Source of the DNA: MWBF01 sp040772005
GTDB taxonomy: Bacteria; Chloroflexota; Anaerolineae; CG2-30-64-16
NCBI GenBank assembly: GCA_040772005.1
Contig: JAXGYZ010000002.1
Location: 868,001 to 932,000 of the forward strand
Length of the DNA: 64,000 nt
Reading direction: 5' to 3'
Below, piece after piece: positions 16,801 through 24,588 of this stretch; position 1 is the first letter of the stretch; each line of letters starts with the position of its first letter. Both the position numbers and the translations under genes were made by a program. The notes beneath the pieces are model-generated. The model did no database searches. It saw only the letters and a list, made by a program, of their open reading frames with translations, and was not told the DNA's origin.

Positions 16801-18943
16801 CGGTCTCCTGATTCAGCAGGTTGAACAGCGCCAGGTCGCCCAGGCTCGGCGCAATCGTGCGGTAGTCGCGGCCGTCATACCGGTGGTTGGACGGCGAGTC
16901 GAAGATCGGATTGAAGTAGATGGCGGTGACGCCGAGGCTCTGGAGATAGTCCAGCTTGTCGAGCACGCCCTGGAGGTCGCCGCCGTAGAACGTGCTGCTG
17001 TAGGTCATCTGCCAGGGGTTCTCCGGCACGTTCGGCTCCGGGTCGGGCACGATGGTGTTCCACGGCGCGATGGGCCACGCGTGGCCCCGCTCCGCCGGGT
17101 AGAACCAGTCGGCCGCGGTCGGATCGTTCGACTCGTCGCCGTTGCGGAAGCGGTCCGGGAAGATCTGGTAGATGGTTGCGTTCTTCGCCCAGTCCGGTAC
17201 GGTGTACGCGGCATCGTAGACGTAGATGTCGAAGGGCGTGACCTGGTTGCCGTTCGAGCCGGCGCCCCAGCCGCCGTCAGCCGCTGCATCGTCGCCATAG
17301 TAGACGATCCTGTCGCCATCGACCGCACCGAAGACATACTGCAGGACGGTCAGATGGTCGGGCGCATCGAAGGTCACTTCCCAGATGTCGTAGCCCCAGG
17401 TGTTGGCGTCGGACGGCACGGTCGCGATCTTCGTCATGCGGTAGGTGCTGGCGCCTCCGCCGAATGTGTCGGCCACCCGCACGCCGACCGCTTCCACATC
17501 GCCCGCGGTCGTGCGAAAACGCAGGCGGATCTCGGTGCCCATCGTCACTGCGCCGAACGGCGTGCGGTAGAGCGGGTCGCGCGAGTCATGGCCGAGGCCG
17601 TCCCACCAGATGTCGCCATCGATGCCCGGCTCGGTCGGGTTGTTGATCGTGTCGCGAATCTCTTTGGTCGTGTCGTTGAAAGTAAACGTGACGGTGGAGC
17701 CGCCCGCGGGCACGACCAGGCTGATGTTCGCGCCGCCCGGTGCCCCGCCCGCGCCGTAGTTCTCGTCCCAGCTCTCGTTGACCGCGACCTTGTACTCGTA
17801 CGAACCGGCGGGCAGGGTCAGCGTGATCTCGTAGACGCCATCCGCGTCCTTGTCCTTCATCCAGCCCTTGAGGTTGTCGGGCGCCCAGTCTGCGCCGCCG
17901 GCCGCGCCCATCAGGCTGCCGACCAGCACGACAATCCGGCTGTTGGGCCGCGAGGCGACGTAGTTGTCGCTCCGGTCATAGTAGAAGTGAACCTGCTGGC
18001 CCGCCGTTGCGACGGTGAACGGGACGTTCGCGCCGCCGGGCACGCCGTTCAGGCCGTAGTTCTCGGTCCAGGAGCCGCCGACTGTCGCCTTGAATTCGTA
18101 GCTGCCGGGCGGAATCGCATTCGTGACGAACTTCCAGACGCCGTCGTTGTTGGCGTCGGTCGCCTGCGTATTGAGGTTGTCGGGCGCCCAGTTGCCGCCC
18201 AGGCCCGCGGCTTCAGGGTAGCTGCCGGGGAAGGTCACGAGCAAGTCAGGCGGCGGCGGCGGTTCGTTCGACTGCACCTCCGCGCTGATGATGTGCGTCA
18301 CGGGATCGTAGGTGAACAGGACATCCGAGCCGCCCGCGGGCACGGCCAGCGGGAGATTCGCGCCGCCGGGCTCGCCGTTTGCGCCGTAGTTGACATCCCA
18401 GCTCTCATTGAGCGCAACCTTATACTCGTAGTTGCCGGCAGGCAGGGCCTTTGCCAGGAAGGTGTACTTGCCCTCACCGTCAGGTCCCTTGAGCAGCGTC
18501 TTGAGGTTGTCGGGCATCCAGTCGCCCGCGGCGCCCGCTTCTGACTGGAAGCTGCCGACCGCGACTGCGATGACCTGGTTGGCGTTGTCCGCCACGTAGT
18601 GATCCGTCGGGTCATAGTACCACTTGACGGTCTGGTCGGCGGCGAGGGTGAAGGGGACGTTGTTGGCAGGATACGCCTTGCTCCAGTCGCCGTCTTCGAC
18701 GATCTTATACTCGTAGGCGCCTGCGGGCACGGCGGCTTCGAACTTCCAGACGCCGTCGCCGTTGGCATCGGTCAGGTTCGTCGCGGGATCATTGTTCAGC
18801 CAGTCACCGCTGCCGCCGATTTCGCTTTCGAAGCTGCCGGCAACGTTGACCTGCGACAATGCGGGGGCCGCCATCGCCAGCGGCGCGAGGGTCAACAGCA
18901 TACTCAGGATGGTCAATAGCGCAATCAGGCGATACTTCGACAT
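13892..18943 (-). CDS. Secreted multimodular GH13 alpha-amylase/pullulanase-type enzyme
   Basis: A signal peptide (1-28, 'LAPLAMAAPA') precedes four pullulanase-type X25 modules ('PAGAYEYKI', 'PAGNYEYKV', 'PPGSYEFKA', 'PAGSYEYKV', up to about residue 420) and an N-domain. The GH13 barrel has region I 'DLVPNH', region II 'GYRVDVANE' (nucleophile Asp), region III 'YSETWNES' (acid Glu) and region IV 'DSHDTNR'. Two fibronectin III-like domains, a CBM20-like starch-binding module ('VTFNVTVPDFTPDTDTVYL') and a Big_5-like Ig domain follow. The end is 'VLFLPLVYR'. ATG 18943 follows GGAAGGAG. It degrades alpha-glucans outside the cell; debranching versus amylase activity cannot be decided by eye. Confidence 0.92.
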   Translation of the reverse strand: MSKYRLIALLTILSMLLTLAPLAMAAPALSQVNVAGSFESEIGGSGDWLNNDPATNLTDANGDGVWKFEAAVPAGAYEYKIVEDGDWSKAYPANNVPFTLAADQTVKWYYDPTDHYVADNANQVIAVAVGSFQSEAGAAGDWMPDNLKTLLKGPDGEGKYTFLAKALPAGNYEYKVALNESWDVNYGANGEPGGANLPLAVPAGGSDVLFTYDPVTHIISAEVQSNEPPPPPDLLVTFPGSYPEAAGLGGNWAPDNLNTQATDANNDGVWKFVTNAIPPGSYEFKATVGGSWTENYGLNGVPGGANVPFTVATAGQQVHFYYDRSDNYVASRPNSRIVVLVGSLMGAAGGADWAPDNLKGWMKDKDADGVYEITLTLPAGSYEYKVAVNESWDENYGAGGAPGGANISLVVPAGGSTVTFTFNDTTKEIRDTINNPTEPGIDGDIWWDGLGHDSRDPLYRTPFGAVTMGTEIRLRFRTTAGDVEAVGVRVADTFGGGASTYRMTKIATVPSDANTWGYDIWEVTFDAPDHLTVLQYVFGAVDGDRIVYYGDDAAADGGWGAGSNGNQVTPFDIYVYDAAYTVPDWAKNATIYQIFPDRFRNGDESNDPTAADWFYPAERGHAWPIAPWNTIVPDPEPNVPENPWQMTYSSTFYGGDLQGVLDKLDYLQSLGVTAIYFNPIFDSPSNHRYDGRDYRTIAPSLGDLALFNLLNQETEARGMKLILDLVPNHVSSDSIYFDRFGRHPEVGACESVDSPYRDWFYFTPANPPGTGVCAGDTNYEAWFGVVTLPKVNTTNNDAVREFWMRNDDATAKYWLREGADGYRVDVANEIHPSFFQEWRPILRAEDPEVQTYSETWNESDVRPMVLGDKFDSTMNYRFATALLSFLRDTPFSDGDGNLNLTPLEPSEFEAALRGIQEDYPEPAWESAMNLLDSHDTNRAVVKLDHDGITGTGANRTPINGFEDGKARLKTVAILQFTLPGAPTVYYGDEVGLAGFGSDVPRDDPYNRQPYPWADEPGYDALPDWRKADADLLTHYQAMGQLRAQYSFLRTGSWDTLLTDDTHDALAYARQNADGVAVVVVNRAKTGQTIDVPVDGYLPNGLAFTDALNGGTVTVTNGKLTVTLNGLWGAVLVHEGEVVRPPAPANLRAVEDEGAVRLTWQAVPGATGYRVYRSYVSGGGYELLAEVTGTQYTDTAVVNSQTYYYVVRAVVDGLESENSNEVSAIPHLVLAGLLIEEPLVITHTIAADQPTEPIYARVRVKFESEKPGALEGVILQVGYGLPGTLPGTWDTWQPMTFVKDYNDSSDQMLREWEQWTGVLYPDQLGEFTFLVRASTTGGRDWAYSGFHLGVTSGGTLIVVPSDDTTAPAAPTNLHVTGTTPDSISLAWDANTEPDLYGYEVYRRRLCGVPIGTWHAIAIVTTGTVYVDRDVSTGCNYEYYIVAVDMAYNRSSASNHVEAVAEARMVQVTFNVTVPDFTPDTDTVYLPGTLPEMGPWNPGLLAMTKTGDSTWSVTLDILDGTRLEYKYTRGSWDTVEWWEEIYELLNRVLTVDYGTDGTMIVNDTVPDWRDPLVVSSNPADGATGVPVSAALSVTFSRPIKPDSLAGKVTLTTNSTTVAGAVTYDDATKTVTFTPSAPLLGGTTYTLTVGPNIMSDADGPMQDPYIVTFTTAGQRVQVLFLPLVYR

Positions 18944-18989
18944 ACGAAACTCCTTCCTATCCATGAAGGTGCAGACGTGCGCGAACACA

Positions 18990-19027
18990 AAAAAGGCCGT
19001 CACCCGCAAACGGGCGCGGCCTTTTTA
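18990..19027 (-). terminator. Terminator-like hairpin in the amylase leader
   Basis: On the minus strand AAAAAGGCCG pairs with CGGCCTTTTTT around an inner CCCG/CGGG stem, giving a full intrinsic terminator 47-84 bases before the amylase ATG and about 110 bases after the predicted start of transcription. Such placement suggests attenuation or a short leader RNA. Confidence 0.65.
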
Positions 19028-19142
19028 ACGCACTGGCAGATGGGACATAGACACAAGCGTCAAGGCATACCTCTTGGATCAGCACTGAAGCAAGACGGAA
19101 TCGACGGCGGTCTGTACGATTAACGCAACAAGCAGCGTTTTG

Positions 19143-19171
19143 ATACTAGCACAGCGGTGCCGCAGTGTCAA
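19143..19171 (-). promoter_or_regulatory. Sigma-70-type promoter of the amylase gene
   Basis: A perfect TTGACA (19166-19171) and TAGTAT (19143-19148) are 17 bases apart on the minus strand. Predicted transcription start is near 19136, leaving a leader of about 190 bases. It lies back to back with the hicA promoter. Confidence 0.75.
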
Positions 19172-19179
19172 CAGGGTTT

Positions 19180-19207
19180 TTGTGGAAGGTCGCGGGCGTG
19201 ATATACT
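19180..19207 (+). promoter_or_regulatory. Promoter of hicAB
   Basis: TTGTGG (19180-19185) and TATACT (19202-19207) are separated by 16 bases. The -35 box begins 8 bases from the amylase -35 box, so the two divergent promoters could influence each other. Confidence 0.5.
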
Positions 19208-19239
19208 GCGGGTAATGAAGTTCTTCAGGAGAAAAGTGG

Positions 19240-19494
19240 GTGACGAAGAAGCAAAAGCTGCTTGCAAAGGCACTGCAAGGATCGAAGAATATCGCTTTTG
19301 CGGATGCAGTCGCACTGGTCGAAGCGTTCGGCTTTCGTCTTGCCCGGGTCAGTGGTAGCCATCACATCTATACCAGGGTTGACATTCCTGAAATGGTGAA
19401 TTTGCAGGAAGTGGACGGCAAGGTCAAGCCTTATCAGTTGAAGCAATTCCTGGCACTGGTCGAGCAGCATAACCTTGAATTGGAGTCGGATTGA
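19240..19494 (+). CDS. hicA: HicA-family toxin (mRNA interferase)
   Basis: An 84-residue double-stranded-RNA-binding-like HicA fold. 'VEAFGFRLARVSGSHHIYTR' contains the G-S-H-H motif whose histidine is catalytic in HicA, which cleaves mRNA until blocked by HicB. The start is GTG 19240, preceded by AGGAGAAAAG. G+C is visibly lower than in the surrounding genes, in keeping with a transferred toxin-antitoxin pair. The stop overlaps the hicB start. Confidence 0.85.
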   Translation: MTKKQKLLAKALQGSKNIAFADAVALVEAFGFRLARVSGSHHIYTRVDIPEMVNLQEVDGKVKPYQLKQFLALVEQHNLELESD

Positions 19495-19715
19495 TGAAAG
19501 ATTACCACATCAATATCTTCTATAGCGAAGAGGACGACGGCTATATCGCTGATATTCCTGATCTCAAGAGCTGCTCTGCTTTCGGAAAAACCCCTGTGGA
19601 AGCACTGGCGGAATTACAGATTGCCAAGGCTGCATGGCTCGAAGCAGCGCGTGCGCAGGGGAAGGTAATACCGCGACCCCGTTATCGTCCTGCCATTTAC
19701 AAGGCTGCTGCTTGA
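19494..19715 (+). CDS. hicB: HicB-family antitoxin
   Basis: A 73-residue short HicB domain ('INIFYSEEDDGYIADIPDLKSCSAFGKTPVEALAELQIA') that would neutralise HicA. Many HicB proteins add a DNA-binding domain; this one does not. ATG 19494 overlaps the hicA stop (ATGA-type coupling). Its own TGA overlaps the ATG of the P450 gene at 19715, so the three genes may be translationally linked. Confidence 0.85.
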   Translation: MKDYHINIFYSEEDDGYIADIPDLKSCSAFGKTPVEALAELQIAKAAWLEAARAQGKVIPRPRYRPAIYKAAA

Positions 19716-21199
19716 TGCCTAGTCCCCCCGGCCCGGGCAACCGCCCGCCGCTCGATGACCTGGCGGCTCTGCGCGACGGGCCGCACGCGTTCCTGCTCCA
19801 GGTCGCGCGGACTTATGGCCCGATCGTGCGTTATCCCGTCGGGCCGCTGGCCGTTTATCTCGTCTGCGCGCCGGATGGCGTCAAGTACATCCTCCAGGAC
19901 AACCACCGCAACTACTGCAAGGACACCTTCCAGTACAACCTGTTGAGCACGATCACCGGCCAGGGGCTGCTGACGAGCGACGGCGACTTCTGGCTGCGGC
20001 AGCGGCGGTTCGCCCAGCCCGCGTTCCATCGCTCGCGCATCGCGGCGTTTGCACCGATGATGGCTGCAGCGGCAGAGGGCATGTTGGCGTGCTGGGATGA
20101 GCACGCGGCCCGCGGCGAGCCGCTGGACGTTGCGGCGGAGATGATGCACGTCGCGCTCCAGATTGTCGGCAAGGCGATGTTCAGTGCGGAGATCGGGGAT
20201 CAGGCGGACGAGCTCGCGACCGCGACCCTGACCGTGCTCGATCATATCGTAGGCCGGGCGCGCACCTTCGGCGTTGTGCCGGAATGGCTGCCCACGCGCG
20301 GGAACCGGGCCCACCGCCGCGCCATGCGGGTGCTCGACCGTGCGGTATATGGCACGATCAATGCGCGGCGGGGGCGGCATCCTTCGACTGGCCTTGCTTC
20401 GTTATCAACGGTGAGCCGTCCACCCGCTCAGGATGCTTCACCAAGCGGATTGGGGCATCCTGAGCGGAGTCCCATCGGCAGTTTCGATGGGACGCAGTCG
20501 AAGGATGCTGAGGATGCGCAGGCCCTCGACGATCTGCTCGCCATGCTCATGGCCGCGACGGATGAACCGACCGGCGAGCGCATGAGCGACCAACACCTGC
20601 GCGATGAATCCATGACCATGCTCATCGCAGGGCATGAGACGGTCGCGAGTGCGCTGGCGTGGACGTGGCAACTGTTGGCGGAGCATCCGGAGGCGGAGGC
20701 GCGGCTGCACGCGGAGCTGGCGGATGTGCTGGGCGGCCGCGCGGCCACGATGGCCGACCTGCCGAAGCTGCGTTATACCGAGTGGGTGTTTCAGGAAGCG
20801 TTGCGGCTTTACCCGCCCGCGTGGATCATCACGCGCAAGGCGCTGGCCGACGACACGGTGTGCGGGTATCACGTGCCTGCGGGCGCGCTGGTGGTGTGCA
20901 GCCCGTACGTGACGCACCGGCTGGCGGACGTATGGGACGAGCCGGATGCCTTCCAGCCGGAGCGGTTCGGGCCGGAAGCGTCTGCCGGCCGGAACCGCTT
21001 CGCCTACTACCCGTTCGGCGGCGGCCCGCGGCTGTGCATCGGCAACTACTTCGCGCAGGTCGAGGCCAGCCTGATCATCGCGGCCGTCGCGCAGCGTTAC
21101 CGCCTGCGACCGGTCGAGGGTCATCCGGTCGTGGTCGAGCCGGGCGTCACGCTGAGGCCGAAACACGGGTTGATGATGCGGCTGGAGGACAGGTTGTAG
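19715..21199 (+). CDS. Cytochrome P450 with an in-frame palindromic-repeat insertion
   Basis: P450 monooxygenases insert one oxygen atom into organic substrates. The key signatures are present: I-helix 'AGHETVASALAW', K-helix ExxR in 'EALRLYPP', and the haem loop 'YPFGGGPRLCIGNYF' with the Cys ligand. The start at 19715 is coupled to the hicB stop. A 132-bp repeat (20377-20508) sits between the G and I helix regions and adds 44 Ser/Pro-rich residues without shifting frame. Whether the enzyme still folds is unknown. No ferredoxin or reductase gene lies next to it. Confidence 0.9.
   Translation: MPSPPGPGNRPPLDDLAALRDGPHAFLLQVARTYGPIVRYPVGPLAVYLVCAPDGVKYILQDNHRNYCKDTFQYNLLSTITGQGLLTSDGDFWLRQRRFAQPAFHRSRIAAFAPMMAAAAEGMLACWDEHAARGEPLDVAAEMMHVALQIVGKAMFSAEIGDQADELATATLTVLDHIVGRARTFGVVPEWLPTRGNRAHRRAMRVLDRAVYGTINARRGRHPSTGLASLSTVSRPPAQDASPSGLGHPERSPIGSFDGTQSKDAEDAQALDDLLAMLMAATDEPTGERMSDQHLRDESMTMLIAGHETVASALAWTWQLLAEHPEAEARLHAELADVLGGRAATMADLPKLRYTEWVFQEALRLYPPAWIITRKALADDTVCGYHVPAGALVVCSPYVTHRLADVWDEPDAFQPERFGPEASAGRNRFAYYPFGGGPRLCIGNYFAQVEASLIIAAVAQRYRLRPVEGHPVVVEPGVTLRPKHGLMMRLEDRL
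20377..20508. repeat. Palindromic MITE/REP-like element inside the P450 gene
   Basis: Ends are the inverted repeat GCATCCTTCGACT / AGTCGAAGGATGC. Inside are CCGCTCAGGATGC (ending 20436) and its mirror GCATCCTGAGCGG (starting 20455). The element is therefore two related units of 50-60 bp in head-to-head arrangement around an 18-base spacer. Its length, 132 bp, is a multiple of three and has no stop in the P450 frame. Confidence 0.85.
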
Positions 21200-21275
21200 C
21201 TCACGCAAAGGCGCCAAGAACGCAAAGCAAGATGATCTACAGCGGCCTTGGCGTCCTTTGCGTCTTTGCGTGAGC
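21199..21275. repeat. ACGCAAAG palindromic repeat, copy A
   Basis: GCTCACGCAAAGGCGCC at the left pairs with GCGTCTTTGCGTGAGC at the right. It begins at the last base of the P450 stop codon and lies between convergent genes, where it could form the 3' ends of both transcripts. Confidence 0.75.
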
Positions 21276-21284
21276 TTCTCCTGC

Positions 21285-23663
21285 TCAGAACGTCTGGTGC
21301 TCCGTGCGCGCGATGATTTCCTCCTGCAGCGCGAGGCTGAGGTCGCAGAAGTAGTCGCTGTAGCCCGCGACGCGCACGATCAAGTCGCGGTACTGCTCCG
21401 GGTCACGCTGTGCCTTGCGGAGCGTCGCCGCATCCACGACGTTGAACTGGATGTGATGCCCGTCCAGCCGGAAGTAGGTGCGCATCAACTGGACGAGATT
21501 GTCCAGCCCCCCGTCGCCTGCCAGCAGCCCCGGCGTGAACTTCTGGTTGAGCAGCGTGCCGCCCGTGCGGAGGTGATCCATCTTCGCCGCGGAGCGCAGC
21601 ACTGCGGTCGGCCCGCAGCGGTCCGCGCCCTGCACGGGCGAGATGCCCTCGGACACGGGCTTGCCCGCGTGCCGGCCGTCGGGCGACGCGATCATCACCG
21701 AGCCGAAATAGACGTGGCACGTCGTCGGCAGAAGGTTGATGTGATACTCGCCGCCCTTCGTGTTCCGCCGCCCGTCCACCGCCGCATAATACGACTCGAA
21801 AATGGCTCGCATGATGCTGTCTGCGTAATCGTCGTCGTTGCCGTAGCGCGGGGTGCGGTTGACGAGCATCAGCCGCTCGCGTTCGTGCCCCTCGAAGTCG
21901 CGGTCCAGCATCGCCAGCAGGTCTGCCATCGTCAGCGCGCCCGTATCGTAGACGTGGTACTTGACCGCGGTCATCGCGTCGGTGAGCGTGCCCAGGCCGA
22001 CCCCCTGGATGTAGCTGGTGTTGTAGCGTGCGCCGCCGTCATGATAGTCCCGCCCCGTTGCGATGCAGTCGTCGATCAACAGGGAGAGGAACGGCGACGG
22101 CATGTAGCGCGCATAGAGCCGCTCGATGACGTTGTTCCCGCGCACCTTGACGTCCACGAAATAGGTGAGCTGCGTCCGGTATGCCTCGAACACTTCGTCG
22201 AATGACGTGAACTGGGTCGCGTCGCCGGTCTGCGGGCCGAGTTGGACGTCCGTGCGCGGGTCCCGCCCGTTGTGCAGCGCCAGCTCGTAGATTTTCGGCA
22301 GGTTGAGGTAGCCGGTGAGGTTGTAGTTCTCCTTGCCGAACGCACCGACCTCGACGCAGCCGCTGGACCCGCCGCACCGCGCATCCACGAGGGACTTGCC
22401 CGCGCGCACCAGCTCCTGCACGATCACGTCATGGTTAAACGCGGACGGCTGGCCGAAGCCGGTGCGGATGATGTGCGCGGCGCGTAGGAGGAACCGATCG
22501 GGGTTCTTCTTGCTGACCTGGATGGACGAGGACGGCTGGAGCAGGCGCATCTCTTCGATGACGTCGAGCAGCAGGTAGCTGACCTCGTTCACGCCGTCCG
22601 CCCCATCCGGCCGGACCCCGCCGACGTTGATCTGCGCAAAGTCGGTGTAGGTGCCGCTCTCTGCCGCGGTGACGCCGACCTTCGGCGGCGCGGGCTGGTT
22701 GTTGAACTTGATCCAGAAGCACTGCAATAGTTCTTCGGCGGACTCGCGCGTCAGCGTCCCGTCGGCCAGCCCGCGACGGTAGAAGGGTTCGAGGTGCTGG
22801 TCGAGGCGGCCGGGGCAGAAGGAGTCCCACGTATTGAGTTCAATGGTGACGCCCAAGTGGACGAACCAGTAGTACTGCAGGGCCTCCCAGAAGTCGCGCG
22901 GGGCGTGTGCAGGCACGTGCTCGCAGACCTCCGCGATGCGCAGGAGCTCCGCGCGGCGCACGAGGTCGCCCGTCTCGGTCGCGGCCTGCCGCGCCAGCTC
23001 TGCGTGCCGCTGCGCGAAGCGGATCAGCGCGGTTGCGGCAATGCGCATCGCGCGCAGTTCCTCCTGCTTGTCGTACGCGTCCATGTCGTGCAGGAAGTCC
23101 AGTCGGGCGAGGCTGGCGTCGATGTCGGCCACGAAGTCGAGCATCCCCTTGCGGTAGATTTTGTCGTCCAACACCGTATGGCCCGGCGCGCGCTGCTCCA
23201 TGAACTCGGTGAAGATGCCTGCTTCGTATGCGGCCAGCCATTCCGGCGTCATCTCGCGGAAGAGCAAGTCGCGGATGGATTGGCCCTGCCAGGCCGGGAT
23301 GACCGTGTCGCGGTACACTTCCCGGCTGCGCTCATCCACGGCAAACGGAATTTTGGGCCGCGTGTCGAGGATGTCCAGGTCCTGCAGGCTGTGGCAGCAG
23401 AGCTCGGGGTAGGTGGGCGTGGCCTTCGGCGCAGGGCCTTTCTCGCCGACGATGAGCTCGCCGTCTCCGATGTAGATGGCCTTGTGCTCCAGCAGATATT
23501 CGAATGCCAGCGCGCGGCGCACAGGCACGGAGACCGGGCCGGAGCCCGCTGCGCCGTCCTGCCGGTAGAATTCGGTCAGCAGTTCGGCGCGCTCGGTGGA
23601 AATATACGGGACCGCGTCCAGGCTGGCCTGCCGTAACAGTGCAACGCGCGGGGTCATGGACAT
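21285..23663 (-). CDS. Glycyl-radical enzyme (dehydratase/lyase type, substrate unknown)
   Basis: A 792-residue pyruvate-formate-lyase-like protein. The active-site loop reads 'GGSSGCVEVGAFG' (Cys-Val-Glu, as in glycerol dehydratase, choline lyase and arylacetate decarboxylases rather than the Cys-Cys of PFL). The C-terminal glycyl loop is 'IVRVAGYSDYF', with Gly at about 767. Full length for the family. ATG 23663 is chosen because GGAGG lies 9 bases upstream. The enzyme needs a radical-SAM activase, but none is adjacent. Strictly oxygen-sensitive when active, so it points to anaerobic metabolism. Confidence 0.88.
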   Translation of the reverse strand: MSMTPRVALLRQASLDAVPYISTERAELLTEFYRQDGAAGSGPVSVPVRRALAFEYLLEHKAIYIGDGELIVGEKGPAPKATPTYPELCCHSLQDLDILDTRPKIPFAVDERSREVYRDTVIPAWQGQSIRDLLFREMTPEWLAAYEAGIFTEFMEQRAPGHTVLDDKIYRKGMLDFVADIDASLARLDFLHDMDAYDKQEELRAMRIAATALIRFAQRHAELARQAATETGDLVRRAELLRIAEVCEHVPAHAPRDFWEALQYYWFVHLGVTIELNTWDSFCPGRLDQHLEPFYRRGLADGTLTRESAEELLQCFWIKFNNQPAPPKVGVTAAESGTYTDFAQINVGGVRPDGADGVNEVSYLLLDVIEEMRLLQPSSSIQVSKKNPDRFLLRAAHIIRTGFGQPSAFNHDVIVQELVRAGKSLVDARCGGSSGCVEVGAFGKENYNLTGYLNLPKIYELALHNGRDPRTDVQLGPQTGDATQFTSFDEVFEAYRTQLTYFVDVKVRGNNVIERLYARYMPSPFLSLLIDDCIATGRDYHDGGARYNTSYIQGVGLGTLTDAMTAVKYHVYDTGALTMADLLAMLDRDFEGHERERLMLVNRTPRYGNDDDYADSIMRAIFESYYAAVDGRRNTKGGEYHINLLPTTCHVYFGSVMIASPDGRHAGKPVSEGISPVQGADRCGPTAVLRSAAKMDHLRTGGTLLNQKFTPGLLAGDGGLDNLVQLMRTYFRLDGHHIQFNVVDAATLRKAQRDPEQYRDLIVRVAGYSDYFCDLSLALQEEIIARTEHQTF

Positions 23664-23801
23664 AATCAGCAGCCTCCAAAGTAACGTATAGGAAGTCATT
23701 TGCATTTTACCACAGCCCAGGCCAGAGACACTCACGGGCGCCAATCGGCCAGTTGTGGTATTATGCACCGCCAGTATATCCCTTTACACAGGAGCCTGAG
23801 T

Positions 23802-24506
23802 TTGTCTGGACCTATCAAAGCAATCCTGTTCGACCTGGACGGGACGCTGCTCGACAGTAACATGGAGAACTTCCTGCCGGTGTATCTCAAGGCGCTGGGC
23901 GCGCGCGTGGGGCACATCCTGCCGACCCGGTTCTTTGTTACTCACCTGATGCAGGCGACCGAGGCGATGCTGGCCAACGACGGTCGCGCGACCAACCAGG
24001 AGGTCTTCGCGGAGGTCTTCTTCCCGCTCGTGGGCCGCCCGCGCGCGGAGCTGGAACCTATCTTCGACGCCTTTTATGCCGAGGACTTCCCGAAGCTGGC
24101 GGGGGTCACGCGGCGCAAGCCGGAGGCGCGGCCGGTCGTGCAGCTGGCGTTCGCGCTGGGCTACGACGTCGCCATCACGACGAACCCGCTCTTCCCTGCG
24201 ACCGCGATCCGGCAGCGCATGGCTTGGGCCGGGGTGGATGACTTTCCCTACAAGTGGGTGACATCCTACGAGAACAGCCGCTACTGCAAGCCGAACCTGC
24301 GCTTCTTTGATGACGTGATTGCCCGGCTCGGCCGGCAACCGGAAGAGTGCCTCGTCGTGGGCGACGAACACATGGACATGGTCGCAGCAACCGTCGGGTG
24401 TCCGACGTTCCTGGTGCCCAGCGCGGCAACTGCTCTCCTGCCGGAGACGCCCGCGCCGACGTATCAGGGTTCGCTGACCGACCTGGCGGAGCTGTTGGAG
24501 AGGTGA
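23802..24506 (+). CDS. HAD-superfamily hydrolase
   Basis: A 234-residue phosphatase-like protein. Motif I is 'FDLDGTLLD' near the N-terminus, motif II 'AITTNPLFP', motif III Lys in 'RYCKPNLRFF' and motif IV 'VVGDEHMDM'. I start at TTG 23802, 7 bases after AGGAG; an ATG at 23763 is possible but has no ribosome site. It is transcribed away from the glycyl-radical enzyme gene. Substrate unknown; family members act on sugar phosphates, phosphoglycolate and nucleotides. Confidence 0.85.
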   Translation: MSGPIKAILFDLDGTLLDSNMENFLPVYLKALGARVGHILPTRFFVTHLMQATEAMLANDGRATNQEVFAEVFFPLVGRPRAELEPIFDAFYAEDFPKLAGVTRRKPEARPVVQLAFALGYDVAITTNPLFPATAIRQRMAWAGVDDFPYKWVTSYENSRYCKPNLRFFDDVIARLGRQPEECLVVGDEHMDMVAATVGCPTFLVPSAATALLPETPAPTYQGSLTDLAELLER

Positions 24507-24507
24507 A

Positions 24508-24567
24508 CCGCGAAGACGCCAAGAACGCAAAGTCTCAGTAGAGGTTTCTTTGCGGTCTTGGCGTGAG
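24508..24567. repeat. ACGCAAAG palindromic repeat, copy B
   Basis: A short copy (CGCGAAGACGCCAAGAACGCAAAG ... CTTTGCGGTCTTGGCGTGAG in two arms) starting 2 bases after the HAD stop codon. Convergent gene ends flank it. Confidence 0.7.
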
Positions 24568-24588
24568 ATTACCGTACGACCGGACGCG

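Noticed and set aside
13676..18544. A 1622-codon open frame on the + strand opposite the amylase.
   Set aside because: It is the antisense shadow of a GC-rich gene: Arg/His/Val/Gly-rich composition, no domains, and no ribosome site. The minus strand has clear GH13 motifs.
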